From positions 62,001 through 126,000 of the forward strand of contig MSXP01000001.1 of assembly GCA_002083635.1 (NCBI GenBank): a stretch of DNA of 64,000 nt. Direction: 5' to 3'. This DNA is from Proteobacteria bacterium ST_bin12. GTDB taxonomy: Bacteria; Pseudomonadota; Gammaproteobacteria; Burkholderiales; Methylophilaceae. Shown here in pieces: positions 25,753-34,397 of this stretch (the stretch's first letter is position 1; every line of letters begins with the position of its first letter). The notes beneath the pieces were generated by a model. That model was not told the origin of the DNA, ran no database searches, and saw nothing but the letters and a program-made list of their open reading frames with translations. Both the position numbers and the translations under genes were made by a program.

Positions 25753-26061
25753 TTAGTGGCCGCATTTACCTTCGCCACATTTGCCGTCTTTACCTTTAGT
25801 ATCAGCAGCAGCTTTTTTGTCAGCACCACATTTACCTTCGCCACATTTACCGTCTGCAGCTTTAGCATCGGTCTTTTTATCAGCACCGCATTTACCCTCG
25901 CCACATTTACCGTCTGCTGCTTTAGCATCGGCAACTTGGTAGCCGCTTGATAATGATTTAATTGCAAATGGATTTTCTGCAGCGTTAACTGTTGTTGCAG
26001 CAATAGATAATGCAAATGCACCAGATAATGCTAAAGCAATCGTTTTGTTAGATGTTTTCAT
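25753..26061 (-). CDS. hvfA: HvfA-like (bufferin-type) copper-peptide precursor with EGKCG repeats
   Basis: A 102-residue exported precursor. A signal peptide (about 1-28, ending VNAAE) is followed by a linker and three DGKCGEGKCG blocks (residues 50-59, 70-79, 92-101), giving six Cys (53, 58, 73, 78, 95, 100) and three EGKCG motifs. It ends with His. In the HvfABC family EGKCG Cys residues are converted to copper-binding groups by HvfB/HvfC, and related bufferins buffer excess copper in the periplasm. Residues 45-63 and 65-83 are exact repeats. AAAGGAAA precedes the ATG. Regulation probably comes from the ECF sigma factor two genes upstream. Confidence 0.9.
   Translation of the reverse strand: MKTSNKTIALALSGAFALSIAATTVNAAENPFAIKSLSSGYQVADAKAADGKCGEGKCGADKKTDAKAADGKCGEGKCGADKKAAADTKGKDGKCGEGKCGH
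25759..25929 (-). repeat. Tandem repeats inside hvfA (60-base unit)
   Basis: Two exact 19-residue repeats (D45-K63 and D65-K83), period 20 residues or 60 bases, plus a partial third copy of the DGKCGEGKCG core. The DNA copies differ by synonymous changes, so the duplication is not the most recent event or has been under selection at protein level. Confidence 0.9.
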
Positions 26062-26142
26062 GGTTTGTTTCCTTTTAAAAAATTGATTAAATTTAACTAA
26101 GTGACATTGTAATTAACGCAGTACTTGCTATTTATACGCAAT

Positions 26143-26394
26143 TTAATCTACGCTAGATTCAATTGCGTTGGCAATTCGATTTTTAGCTTCAGATGGCATT
26201 TGAATATCTTGGTCACTCTCAATCGATTGTGACATGCGGTTGAAGGCAGTACACATCGTTGTTAGTTGTTGGCTAAAGCGTTTGCAATATTTGCAAATAA
26301 ATAAATGAAAACGTACTTCCAAACGCTCACGCCATGATAGAGGGCGATCTAACGATTTTGAAATAAGTTGACTCGCTTGCCTACAATCTAACAT
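26143..26394 (-). CDS. Zinc-binding anti-sigma factor (ZAS, zf-HC2), soluble
   Basis: An 83-residue protein with the ZAS pattern C4...H30-x3-C34-x2-C37 (HLFICKYCKRF), which binds zinc and holds an ECF sigma factor inactive. There is no transmembrane helix, so it should sense a cytoplasmic signal such as thiol oxidation or metal displacement. It lies 10 bases after the sigma gene, the usual pairing, and 81 bases before hvfA. Confidence 0.85.
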   Translation of the reverse strand: MLDCRQASQLISKSLDRPLSWRERLEVRFHLFICKYCKRFSQQLTTMCTAFNRMSQSIESDQDIQMPSEAKNRIANAIESSVD

Positions 26395-26404
26395 GAATAA
26401 ACCC

Positions 26405-26977
26405 TTACGCCCCTAACCAATTAATCTCAAGACACTTTCTGATACCCATTCGAGCTCTGTATAACATCACCCAAGCATTGGTCGTGGTGTTATTGAGTTC
26501 CTTACAGATTTCTTCATTATCAGTTTCATGCACATCGCGCATCATAAACAGAGCGGACAATTTAGTGGGTAATTTATCCATACAGTTTTGCAAAACACCC
26601 AAAAACTGTTTTTGTTCTAAGGCATTTTCTGGCATATCCCAATCCATTGGCTTTTCAATCCAGTGGCCTGCCTCGTCAAAAAACTCGTCCATATTGGCAT
26701 CTTGTTCAGACATTAAGTCGGATGCGACAATTTCACGCACATTTTTACGCATCATATCAATAATTTTGTGCTTTAAAATACCGGTCAACCATGTGCGGGG
26801 CGCAGAATCACCCGAAAAAGACTGGCTTTTAATGGCCGCTAGAAAAGTTTCTTGCACAACGTCTTCAGCTAGGTGTGGATCGCGCAAACGCGCTAATGCA
26901 AATCGGTACAAAAAGTCACCGTGTTGGTTGAGCCAGTCGTGCATATTATTTGACATATTTATTGTGGACTTAGTCAT
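26405..26977 (-). CDS. ECF-family sigma-70 factor
   Basis: About 190 residues from ATG 26977; the first possible start (27016) lies inside the preceding DUF1841 gene and ATG 26956 is another option. Region 2 has FLYRFALARLRDPHLAEDVVQETFLAA; region 4 has DNEEICKELNNTTTNAWVMLYRAR, the helix-turn-helix that reads the -35 element. It directs RNA polymerase to a small regulon when freed from its anti-sigma partner, encoded immediately downstream. The hvfABC genes follow, and ECF/ZAS pairs often accompany DUF692 cassettes, so hvfABC is the likely main target. Confidence 0.9.
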   Translation of the reverse strand: MTKSTINMSNNMHDWLNQHGDFLYRFALARLRDPHLAEDVVQETFLAAIKSQSFSGDSAPRTWLTGILKHKIIDMMRKNVREIVASDLMSEQDANMDEFFDEAGHWIEKPMDWDMPENALEQKQFLGVLQNCMDKLPTKLSALFMMRDVHETDNEEICKELNNTTTNAWVMLYRARMGIRKCLEINWLGA

Positions 26978-27005
26978 CTTCGATATTAAATCATGTAAGC
27001 TGTAA

Positions 27006-27467
27006 TTAAGCAACAATGCCAGCTTTTTGTTGCAATAGCGTTAAATAGTGGTTGCTATCTAGGCTGGTTTGACTGCGTTGAGCAAGCCAGATGGTTTCGC
27101 CCAAACATTCTAGAATGTCGTGCTGGGCGTCATGCTCGTTTTGGTGTTTGAGTAATAGCTTTTGATAAACGGGTGCGATACCAATTGGTTGATTGATGCT
27201 GATTTGCTCCAAAACAGATAAGTGCAAACTCATGTGTAAAAACGGGTTAGTTTCGCCCATTTCTGGAAAGTAAGCTTGATGTTTAAATTGCTCAGGCGCA
27301 TCTAAAATCGCATGATATTCAGGATGCATTTGCATAATATGTAGGCCTAGTTTTTCTAAATCCGTTAAGTTGAAATGCTGTTTCGATTTTTCACCTTGTT
27401 TAAATTTGACCCATGCGCCAAAAAAGAATTCACGCACTTCATCTCGCGATGGATTAAATAGACTCAT
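27006..27467 (-). CDS. DUF1841 family protein
   Basis: A protein of about 153 residues from the ATG at 27467 (MSLFNPSRDEVREFFF), the typical opening of this proteobacterial family. It continues with HPEYHAILD, NPFLHMSLHLSVLEQISINQP and KHQNEHDAQHDILECLGETIW, which carries several conserved His and Glu residues that could bind a metal. The function is unknown. Its start overlaps the 3' end of the FIST gene by 14 bases, and the sigma gene follows. Confidence 0.88.
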   Translation of the reverse strand: MSLFNPSRDEVREFFFGAWVKFKQGEKSKQHFNLTDLEKLGLHIMQMHPEYHAILDAPEQFKHQAYFPEMGETNPFLHMSLHLSVLEQISINQPIGIAPVYQKLLLKHQNEHDAQHDILECLGETIWLAQRSQTSLDSNHYLTLLQQKAGIVA

Positions 27468-28572
27468 TATTCTCACCAAATAGCCCTAAAGTGGCTGAAT
27501 GTTCTAGCAATTCATTTTTACCTCTAATAGGTGCAATTTCGCCATTGCCGTAAAAACCAATCAACGGTAAATCTGGAAATAAAGTTTTAATTAGAGCTAA
27601 ATCTTGGTCAATGCCGTTGTATAAGTAAGGTCCGCGCCCAAGGCATGAAAACAACAGTGCAAATTGTGGCGGCGCATTAGTAGTTTCAGCCGCTAATTGA
27701 CGCTTTAATGTACTGGCGGTTTTAACTAAATCAACTTGTGCAGCATCTATATCCCGCACCGCCCAGCTTACCCAATCGCCCGCTTGTAAAGGCTTGGTTA
27801 GCGTTACGGAGCCTAATGAATCATCACCTGTAATAATCGAAGCTAAGTGGTAATCGCCACGCTCAATATGCGCGGCGCGGCTGGCATACACCACCATCAG
27901 TTGGTGATAGGGAATCTCATCATCCAGCTCAATCAAAGCCTCTTTTTTGCAGGCGGAACTTAACGCATTAAATGCAGGTAAATTGGCAATGGTTAATAAA
28001 TCAAGTTGATTGCAAGTGGTGATTCGGCGCGGGCTGGTTAATAGTCTTAGACCATGCGTTGCGCCTACCGCAAACTGCATATTGTCTAAATGCATTTCAC
28101 AATATCCTTGCGTGATACCTTTGGCGTTTTCCCACACCGAAAAAGCGCCATGACCAATTGCATCGCCTGAAACGCCACCCAAACGTTGCACGCCAGTGTT
28201 TAGCCATGAGCTATTAATAGCATTTGGCGCGGCTAAGGTGAGTAATAATGCATGGTTTGTAGTGTCAGCAGAAGGTGTTTTTATCCAAATATTGTCTGAA
28301 AACACCATCGCCGCAGCGGCTGGGCTATCAATCACCCAGTCTTCTTCAGTGTAAATGCCAATAGCAGAGCAGCCAATAATATTGGTGCAACTGCTTGCTT
28401 TGGCGGCTGCCTTAATCGCGGGTTGTGGATTTGAAGCAAATTCTGAGCTTAAAAATAATAAAACACAGGCAGGTGCATCCAGCTCAGCTTTACTCATAGC
28501 ACTTAATACCGCCTGAGCAGCTAGTTCTGCATTAGCTTTACTCCCAATGGCTAAACCTGTGGCGACTTTCAA
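27454..28572 (-). CDS. FIST-domain sensory protein (FIST_N + FIST_C)
   Basis: A 372-residue protein with an N-terminal FIST domain (about 20-205: ACVLLFLSSEFASNP, NIIGCSAIGIYTEE, VFSDNIWI) and a C-terminal FIST_C domain (about 215-355: FSCLGRGPYLYNGIDQDLALIKTLFPDLPLIGFYGNGEIAP). FIST domains bind small ligands, perhaps amino acids, and are found in signalling proteins; stand-alone forms like this lack an output domain. It lies between nth and DUF1841 with short gaps or overlaps. Confidence 0.87.
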   Translation of the reverse strand: MKVATGLAIGSKANAELAAQAVLSAMSKAELDAPACVLLFLSSEFASNPQPAIKAAAKASSCTNIIGCSAIGIYTEEDWVIDSPAAAAMVFSDNIWIKTPSADTTNHALLLTLAAPNAINSSWLNTGVQRLGGVSGDAIGHGAFSVWENAKGITQGYCEMHLDNMQFAVGATHGLRLLTSPRRITTCNQLDLLTIANLPAFNALSSACKKEALIELDDEIPYHQLMVVYASRAAHIERGDYHLASIITGDDSLGSVTLTKPLQAGDWVSWAVRDIDAAQVDLVKTASTLKRQLAAETTNAPPQFALLFSCLGRGPYLYNGIDQDLALIKTLFPDLPLIGFYGNGEIAPIRGKNELLEHSATLGLFGENNESI

Positions 28573-28599
28573 AAACTACCTTTCAACTAGGACTTTCAA

Positions 28600-29277
28600 T
28601 CAATTAGCACTTTCAACATTTTGCCCCGCCATTAAATGCGGTATGAGGATTGTCTTATGTGTACATTCGCATAAATCCACGATACAGCACTCGCCGCATT
28701 TAGGATTGCGCGCTGTACAAGTGTAGCGCCCATGTAAAATGAGTAAGTGATGCGCGTCACGTAAAAATTGTTTGGGGATTGTTCTGAGGTATTTTTGCTC
28801 GACTAGCAGCACATTTTTGCCAGTAGCTAGTTTGGTGCGATTGCCCAATCTAAATAAATGCGTATCCACCGCAATAGTTGGCTCACCAAAGGCGGTGTTT
28901 AAAATCACATTGGCTGTTTTTCGGCCAACACCCGACAAAGTTTCTAAGGCTGCTCTGGTATTTGGCACCTGTGAATTGTGCAACTGAATTAACTGATTAC
29001 AACACGCAATCACATTTTTGGCTTTGGCATGATAAAGGCCAATCGTTTTAATATAAAACTCCAGCCCTTCAATACCTAAATCAACAATCGCTTGCGGCGT
29101 ATTGGCAACCGCAAACAATTTGCGTGTAGCAATATTTACGCTTTTATCGGTTGCTTGTGCCGATAAAATCACAGCGATTAGCAATTCAAAAGTGCTAGCG
29201 AACTCTAATTCAGTCGTTGGCTTAGGAATCGCAATACTGAGGCGCCTGAAAATCTCCGCACGTTTTTCGGCATTCAT
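28600..29277 (-). CDS. nth: Endonuclease III
   Basis: A 225-residue DNA glycosylase/AP lyase that removes oxidised pyrimidines. The helix-hairpin-helix LSGVGRKTANVILNTAFGEP carries the catalytic Lys; AVDTHLFRLGNR carries the catalytic Asp. The C-terminal [4Fe-4S] loop has Cys spaced C-x6-C-x2-C-x5-C (CTARNPKCGECCIVDLC). It lies directly downstream of rnfE, the rnf/rsx-nth order found in many gammaproteobacteria and betaproteobacteria. Confidence 0.96.
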   Translation of the reverse strand: MNAEKRAEIFRRLSIAIPKPTTELEFASTFELLIAVILSAQATDKSVNIATRKLFAVANTPQAIVDLGIEGLEFYIKTIGLYHAKAKNVIACCNQLIQLHNSQVPNTRAALETLSGVGRKTANVILNTAFGEPTIAVDTHLFRLGNRTKLATGKNVLLVEQKYLRTIPKQFLRDAHHLLILHGRYTCTARNPKCGECCIVDLCECTHKTILIPHLMAGQNVESAN

Positions 29278-29290
29278 AAGGCGTTAAGTT

Positions 29291-29980
29291 TTAATTGGCA
29301 GGTTTTAGTGCGCTGGAAGCGTGATTTGCTGGCAGGGTCGGCGTAGCCGTTTTACGTAGCTCTGTCCAATTGCGCGCGGCAATTAAACCCGCCAAACCTA
29401 AGAAAGCGCCTGGCGGCAAAATCGCCAATAAAAAGCCTTGATATTCCGGAATAATGGTCAGCACATACGGTTTAAAGCTAGCGCCAAATGCCAAATCCAA
29501 GCCAGAAAATAGCGTCCCTTTGCCGATTAATTCGCGCATGCCGCCCAATAAGCCCAACACCAAAGTCAAGCCGATTCCCATCATAAAACCATCCCATATC
29601 GCAGGCGCAGGCGGATTTTTCGCCGCAAATGATTCCACACGCGCCAGTACAATACAATTCACCACGATTAACGGTATAAAAATACCCAAAACCTTGTGCA
29701 AAGGCTCGGCAAAACCATGGATAGCTAAATCAATAACAGTAACCAAAGCGGCGATGACCAATATAAATACAGGCACACGGATTTCAGATGGCACAAAGCG
29801 GCGCACAGGTGAAACTGCACCGTTTGAAGCTGCCATCACTAACGCAGTAGCAAAGCCTAAACTTAAGCCATTTACCGCGGTTGTGGTTACCGCCAAAGTG
29901 GGGCATAAACCCAGCAGCTGCACCACGCCAGAGTTTTGTTTCCACAGCCCGTTGTAGGCGATTTCTTTAAATTGATTCAT
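29291..29980 (-). CDS. rnfE: Rnf complex membrane subunit E
   Basis: A 229-residue six-helix membrane protein. Its N-terminal NGLWKQNSGVVQLLGLCPTLAV carries the conserved Cys that, with RnfA, holds an intramembrane Fe-S cluster; LTLVLGLLGGMRELIGKGTL and LPPGAFLGLAGLIA follow. It is part of the ferredoxin:NAD+ oxidoreductase (Rnf/Rsx) that couples electron transfer to ion movement or reduces SoxR. Last rnf gene before nth. Confidence 0.95.
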   Translation of the reverse strand: MNQFKEIAYNGLWKQNSGVVQLLGLCPTLAVTTTAVNGLSLGFATALVMAASNGAVSPVRRFVPSEIRVPVFILVIAALVTVIDLAIHGFAEPLHKVLGIFIPLIVVNCIVLARVESFAAKNPPAPAIWDGFMMGIGLTLVLGLLGGMRELIGKGTLFSGLDLAFGASFKPYVLTIIPEYQGFLLAILPPGAFLGLAGLIAARNWTELRKTATPTLPANHASSALKPAN

Positions 29981-30030
29981 TTTTAACCCTTTAAACTACT
30001 GATACTTAACCACTTTTTTTAGCCAAAAAA

Positions 30031-30651
30031 TCAGGCAAATAATGCTTGTTTGTTCGCTTCAAAATATTGCAAAGCTTTATGCACTGCTTTTACGATGGCG
30101 CGCGGCGTGATGGTTGCGCCAGCCATATAATCAAACGCACCGCCATCTTTTTTCACTTTCCATTGATTGTCGGGTGTTTTTAAGAGCGATTCATCATCAA
30201 AAAGTTTAATCCACTTATCTTTGGCAATATCAATATAATCACCCAAACCAGGCGTTTCTTTATGCGCCAAAACGCGCACACCGGCAAGGCTGCCATCTGC
30301 TTTGATCGCTATCAGCAACTTAATATCGCCACTGTAACCATCATGCGCAATCGCTTCAAGAATCACTGCAGCAGGTTGGTTATTAATACGCGCGCGATTG
30401 GCAATGCTTGATTGCTTATTACCAAGCAAATCACTTGGCGCAATCGTCACAGTGTCTTTTAACAAATCGTTATCATGCATGGTGTGCGGCACAATTTGTC
30501 GAAATAAACTTAAACGTGCCGCCGCTTCGCTTTTTTCAATTGGCAATTTTGTAGCTTGAAACACAAACGCCAACAATGCGGTAAAAACTACCGCAAACGC
30601 AATCAGCGTGATGGCAGTTTTTGAAGCATGTTTTAATATGGTTTCAGACAT
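30031..30651 (-). CDS. rnfG: Rnf complex flavoprotein subunit G
   Basis: A 206-residue protein with one N-terminal membrane helix (about 12-32) and a periplasmic FMN-binding domain. The flavinylation site is AGATITPRAIVKAV near residue 177, where FMN is linked to Thr by ApbE. The preceding HKETPGLGDYIDIAK is typical. Its ATG overlaps the rnfD stop (TAATG). Confidence 0.93.
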   Translation of the reverse strand: MSETILKHASKTAITLIAFAVVFTALLAFVFQATKLPIEKSEAAARLSLFRQIVPHTMHDNDLLKDTVTIAPSDLLGNKQSSIANRARINNQPAAVILEAIAHDGYSGDIKLLIAIKADGSLAGVRVLAHKETPGLGDYIDIAKDKWIKLFDDESLLKTPDNQWKVKKDGGAFDYMAGATITPRAIVKAVHKALQYFEANKQALFA

Positions 30652-31670
30652 TATTTTTCATGTCCAAATACACGTGGTTGGGTATGCGCATCAATCAACG
30701 GTACACAAATATTCATAAATATCACTGCAAAGGCAATGCCGTCTGGATAGCCGCCATATACACGAATCAAGTAAGCAATGATTGCCACGCCAGCCGCAAA
30801 ATATAACTTGCCTTTTGGTGTGGTTGGTCCACTAACTGGATCAGTGATAATAAAAAACGCACACAGCATGCTGGCACCGCTAAATAAATGAAATAAAGGT
30901 GAAGCAAAATATTCTGGATTCACCAGCCAAAATACACCTGAAATCAAAGCAAGTGCCGCCAAAAACGCGGTTGGTAAATGCCAAGAAATAATTTTTTGCT
31001 GTAACAAATACAAGCCACCGAGCAAATACGCGCCTGTAATCCATTCATTACCTTTTCCGCCCAACACACCAAATACCGGCGCTTGTGTAATGTTACTGAC
31101 TTCGTGTTTCAGCATCAATTGCGTCTTTAAATAATCCAGTGGCGTGGCCGAAGTGACTGCATCAATTTGCACGCCTTGCGGTAATGCACCGCTAAATATT
31201 AAATGCAACTGTTCACCAAAGCTTAAAGGCGTTTGTGTTAATTGCAATGCGGCTGGCCACTTTGTCATCAATACAGGAAACGAAATCAATAACACTGCGT
31301 AGCCAATCATCGCGGGATTAAACGGGTTGTAACCTAAGCCGCCATATAGTTGTTTGGAGATGACAATCGCAAAAAGCGTACCGACTACAATCAGCCACCA
31401 AGGCGCAATGGGTGGAATGGCAAGTGCTAACAACCAAGCGGTGACGATTGCACTGTAATCCATTAAAAAAGGTTGAATAGGGCGTTTGCGTAGTTTTAGC
31501 ATCGCCGCTTCTGCAACCAGCGCAGTAATTGTGGCTAATATCAATGTCACCAATATGCCGCCGCCATATACCCACACATACGCCGCAATGCCAGGCACGA
31601 GCGCCAATAGCACTTTGAACATAATGCTACCAACGCTGGGTGCATTAGAAATATAAGGTGAGCGGTTCAA
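30651..31670 (-). CDS. rnfD: Rnf complex membrane subunit D
   Basis: About 339 residues. I place the start at TTG 31670, two bases after the rnfC stop codon: it gives LNRSPYISNAPSVGSIM, aligning with typical RnfD N-termini, and AGAGAAAG lies just upstream. Longer readings would extend far into rnfC. The protein has about nine helices, GGLGYNPFNPAMIGY and DAVTSATPLDYLKT, the covalent FMN site. Subunit of the Rnf ion-pumping complex. Confidence 0.93.
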   Translation of the reverse strand: MNRSPYISNAPSVGSIMFKVLLALVPGIAAYVWVYGGGILVTLILATITALVAEAAMLKLRKRPIQPFLMDYSAIVTAWLLALAIPPIAPWWLIVVGTLFAIVISKQLYGGLGYNPFNPAMIGYAVLLISFPVLMTKWPAALQLTQTPLSFGEQLHLIFSGALPQGVQIDAVTSATPLDYLKTQLMLKHEVSNITQAPVFGVLGGKGNEWITGAYLLGGLYLLQQKIISWHLPTAFLAALALISGVFWLVNPEYFASPLFHLFSGASMLCAFFIITDPVSGPTTPKGKLYFAAGVAIIAYLIRVYGGYPDGIAFAVIFMNICVPLIDAHTQPRVFGHEK

Positions 31671-31671
31671 A

Positions 31672-33726
31672 TTAATCTTTCTCTGGCTTAATATCTGATT
31701 GCGCTGATTTAGCAGCATCAGCCGCGGCTTTTTGTGCTTTTGCGCGCGCAATCGCGGCGGCGATTAACGCTTGTTTAGCTGCCGCCGGATCCGTATTATC
31801 TGGCTCAGCAGTTTTTGTTATTTTCTGCAATGTGGTAGATTGAGCGTCATCGCTTAAGCCAACTGCTCGGCGCCGCGCTTCAATCTCGGCGATTTCTTTT
31901 TTCACAGGATCGGCGGCATCCGCCACATTTTTTGGCGCGTCTCCTGCGGCCAATGCTGCGGATTTTTGCGCTTTTGCGCGTTCAATCGCGGCAGCAATTA
32001 GTGCTTTTTTAGCTGCATCATCTACAGGCGCTAATTTTTCAGGTTTCACTTTTTGTTCAGTAGTTGCTTCATTTGTTGACTCATTTTTCGCCGCTGCTTT
32101 TAATGCTTTTGCGCGCTCAATGGCCGCAGCGATTGCGGCTTTTTTAGCATCATCTGCGCCAGAACTTAACCCATTATTTGTGTTAAGTTTTTCATCTGCT
32201 TCGCCAGTTTTAAGCTCAACCTTTGTTGCAGGTTCAGTTTTAGCTGCTTCTGCTTTGCCTGCTTGCGCTCTTTCTGCATGTTTTTGTGCGCGTTCCTGTT
32301 TTTCGCGTTCAATTCTGGCTAATCTAAAATCGTTGCGTTCGCGCGCTAAATCCGCCGCTTCTTTGGCTTTATCTTGCGCAATAATTTCGCTTTTGGCGTA
32401 GCGATAATATTGCACTAACGGAATATCGCTGGGGCAAACATAGCTGCAAGCGCCGCATTCGATACAATCAAACAATTTGTAATCGTTGGCTTTTTCAAAA
32501 TTATCCGATTTGGCAAACCAGTATAATTCCTGGGGCTGCAAATTAACCGGGCAAGCATCCGCGCAACGCGCACAGCGAATGCAGGGCATGGCGGGCGGTG
32601 GCGGCGCAAATAAATTTGGTGATGCAGCGATGATGCAATTAGCCGCTTTGGTAATCGGCACTTCGACGGTCGGCAAATCAAAACCCATCATCGGGCCGCC
32701 CATAATAAAATGCGTGGTATTGACTTTTTCCCCGCCTGCGGCTTTTACCAAATGCAACAGCGGTGTGCCGAATAACACTTCAAAATTTTGTGGCTTTTGC
32801 ACGTTGCCGGTTATCGACACAATGCGGCTAATCGACGGTTCGCCTAATTCAAAATAGCGATAAAGCGCAACGACAGTCGCGACATTGAATACTTGCAAAC
32901 CCACTTCGGTGGAGCGTTTATCATGTGGAATCTCAGTGCCCAACACTAAATGTACCAAACGTCTTGCATCGCCACTTGGGTAAAGCGTGGGTACAATTTT
33001 CACCTCGATTTGAGCGTTAAGTTTACCAATTGCTGACTTTAAGCCTGCCGCAGCTTCTGGCTTATTATCCTCAACGCCAATAATCACTTTTTCTGCGCCC
33101 AACAAATATTGCGCAATCGCAATGCCTTTAACGATTTCGTCTGCGCGCTCGCGCATCAGCATATCATCGCAAGTGATATAAGGTTCGCATTCAGCCGCGT
33201 TAATCACCAACGTGTGCACGCCCGATTTTCCATCTGCGCGCAGTTTGATATGCGTTGGAAAAGTAGCGCCGCCAAGTCCGACAATGCCCGATAATCGCAA
33301 ACTGGCTACCAGCGTTTTACGCTCAGCATTACGCCAGTCTTGCGGCGTTTTTTCAATCCATTTATCCAAACCATCGGGCGTAATGGTGATGCAACGATCT
33401 GGCAAACCAGATGGATGCGGAATAATCGCATCTTCAATTGCGCTAACTGTACCAGAAGTGCTGGCATGAATCGCTGCCGACACCGTGCCTTCTGCTTCTG
33501 CGATTAATTGACCTTTTAATACATAATCGCCTACTTGCACTTTGATTTTAGGAATATTGCCGACATGCTGGCGCAACGGCAATACGATTTTTTCTGGAAT
33601 CGGTAATTGACCAATCGGCAATTGTGTCGACTGCGCTTTGTTTTCGGGCGGATGAACGCCGCCATGGAATGGAAAAATATCCTTGGCAGTTTTAAACAAA
33701 TTGGCGATGTTAACAATTGCGTTCAT
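31672..33726 (-). CDS. rnfC: Rnf complex peripheral subunit C with repeat-bearing C-terminus
   Basis: A 684-residue cytoplasmic-face subunit. The first ~440 residues form the canonical part: GLGGATFPTHIKL, VINAAECEPYITCDD (NADH/FMN domain), GGPMMGFDLP, and two 4Fe-4S motifs near residues 375-395 (CIRCARCADACP) and 415-435 (CIECGACSYVCP). A long charged coiled-coil-like tail follows (about 455-684) with three copies of an A-I/L-I-AAAIERAKA-type unit. Such tails are typical of proteobacterial RnfC and vary in copy number. It lies between rnfB and rnfD. Confidence 0.95.
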   Translation of the reverse strand: MNAIVNIANLFKTAKDIFPFHGGVHPPENKAQSTQLPIGQLPIPEKIVLPLRQHVGNIPKIKVQVGDYVLKGQLIAEAEGTVSAAIHASTSGTVSAIEDAIIPHPSGLPDRCITITPDGLDKWIEKTPQDWRNAERKTLVASLRLSGIVGLGGATFPTHIKLRADGKSGVHTLVINAAECEPYITCDDMLMRERADEIVKGIAIAQYLLGAEKVIIGVEDNKPEAAAGLKSAIGKLNAQIEVKIVPTLYPSGDARRLVHLVLGTEIPHDKRSTEVGLQVFNVATVVALYRYFELGEPSISRIVSITGNVQKPQNFEVLFGTPLLHLVKAAGGEKVNTTHFIMGGPMMGFDLPTVEVPITKAANCIIAASPNLFAPPPPAMPCIRCARCADACPVNLQPQELYWFAKSDNFEKANDYKLFDCIECGACSYVCPSDIPLVQYYRYAKSEIIAQDKAKEAADLARERNDFRLARIEREKQERAQKHAERAQAGKAEAAKTEPATKVELKTGEADEKLNTNNGLSSGADDAKKAAIAAAIERAKALKAAAKNESTNEATTEQKVKPEKLAPVDDAAKKALIAAAIERAKAQKSAALAAGDAPKNVADAADPVKKEIAEIEARRRAVGLSDDAQSTTLQKITKTAEPDNTDPAAAKQALIAAAIARAKAQKAAADAAKSAQSDIKPEKD
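31675..32157 (-). repeat. Ala/Lys-rich repeats in the RnfC tail
   Basis: Three imperfect copies of the unit AAKKALIAAAIERAKAQKAA at residues about 525-548, 570-592 and 648-668, with a divergent spacer DPVKKEIAEIEARRRA between the last two. Probably helical. Confidence 0.8.
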
Positions 33727-33771
33727 GCGTTATTTTTTAATCTTTTTTAGTGGTTAAGTTTACTGATAAAT

Positions 33772-34329
33772 CTATGCGGTTTGCACGGCTTTAATCGGAA
33801 TAATGGGATGTTTCCATTTCCAGTTATCCGGCGTGACACCAATCGGTTCCATCGTAATGCAATCCACAGGGCAAGGCGCTAAACACAATTCACATCCCGT
33901 ACATTCGCTGGCGATAATCGTATGCATATGTTTTGCCGCGCCCAAAATCGCATCAACTGGGCAGGCTTGAATGCATAACGTGCAACCTATGCAGGTTTCT
34001 TCATCAATAAAAGCCACCGATTTGGGTTTTTCTACCCCATTTTCAGCGTTAAGTGGCTTATATTCCATGCCCATCAAATCTGCTAACGCACGCACGCCAG
34101 CATCGCCGCCGGGCGGACATTGATTAATATCAGCACGACCTTCCGCAATTGCGGTGGCATAAGGTTTGCAGCCAGGAAAGCCACATTGGCCACATTGTGT
34201 TTGCGGCAAAATAGCATCAATACGCGCAATCAAGGGGTCACCTTCTACCTTGAATTTAAGCGCGGCATAGCCCAGCAAAGCGCCCAAACCAAGCGCCAAG
34301 CCAATCATGATGTATAAAGCGGTTAACAT
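33772..34329 (-). CDS. rnfB: Rnf complex iron-sulfur subunit B
   Basis: A 185-residue protein: N-terminal membrane helix (about 1-25), the 4Fe-4S domain CGQCGFPGC, then two ferredoxin motifs CIGCTLCIQACP and CTGCELCLAPCP. It passes electrons from ferredoxin or NADH toward the membrane subunits. GTTAAGT sits in the gap upstream of rnfC. Confidence 0.95.
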   Translation of the reverse strand: MLTALYIMIGLALGLGALLGYAALKFKVEGDPLIARIDAILPQTQCGQCGFPGCKPYATAIAEGRADINQCPPGGDAGVRALADLMGMEYKPLNAENGVEKPKSVAFIDEETCIGCTLCIQACPVDAILGAAKHMHTIIASECTGCELCLAPCPVDCITMEPIGVTPDNWKWKHPIIPIKAVQTA

Positions 34330-34397
34330 GGATTAATAGAATTGATTCGTGTATTAAAAAGCTGGATACTTAACGTAATATTTTGCTCAAAGTTTGC

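Noticed and set aside
25759..25929. Possible CRISPR or satellite repeats
   Set aside because: The repeats are in-frame codons for DGKCGEGKCG blocks in hvfA, without unique spacers; the 38457-38580 repeats are likewise inside a lipoprotein gene.
26478..27005. 175-codon ORF opposite the sigma factor
   Set aside because: Antisense to a clear ECF sigma gene with no domain of its own.
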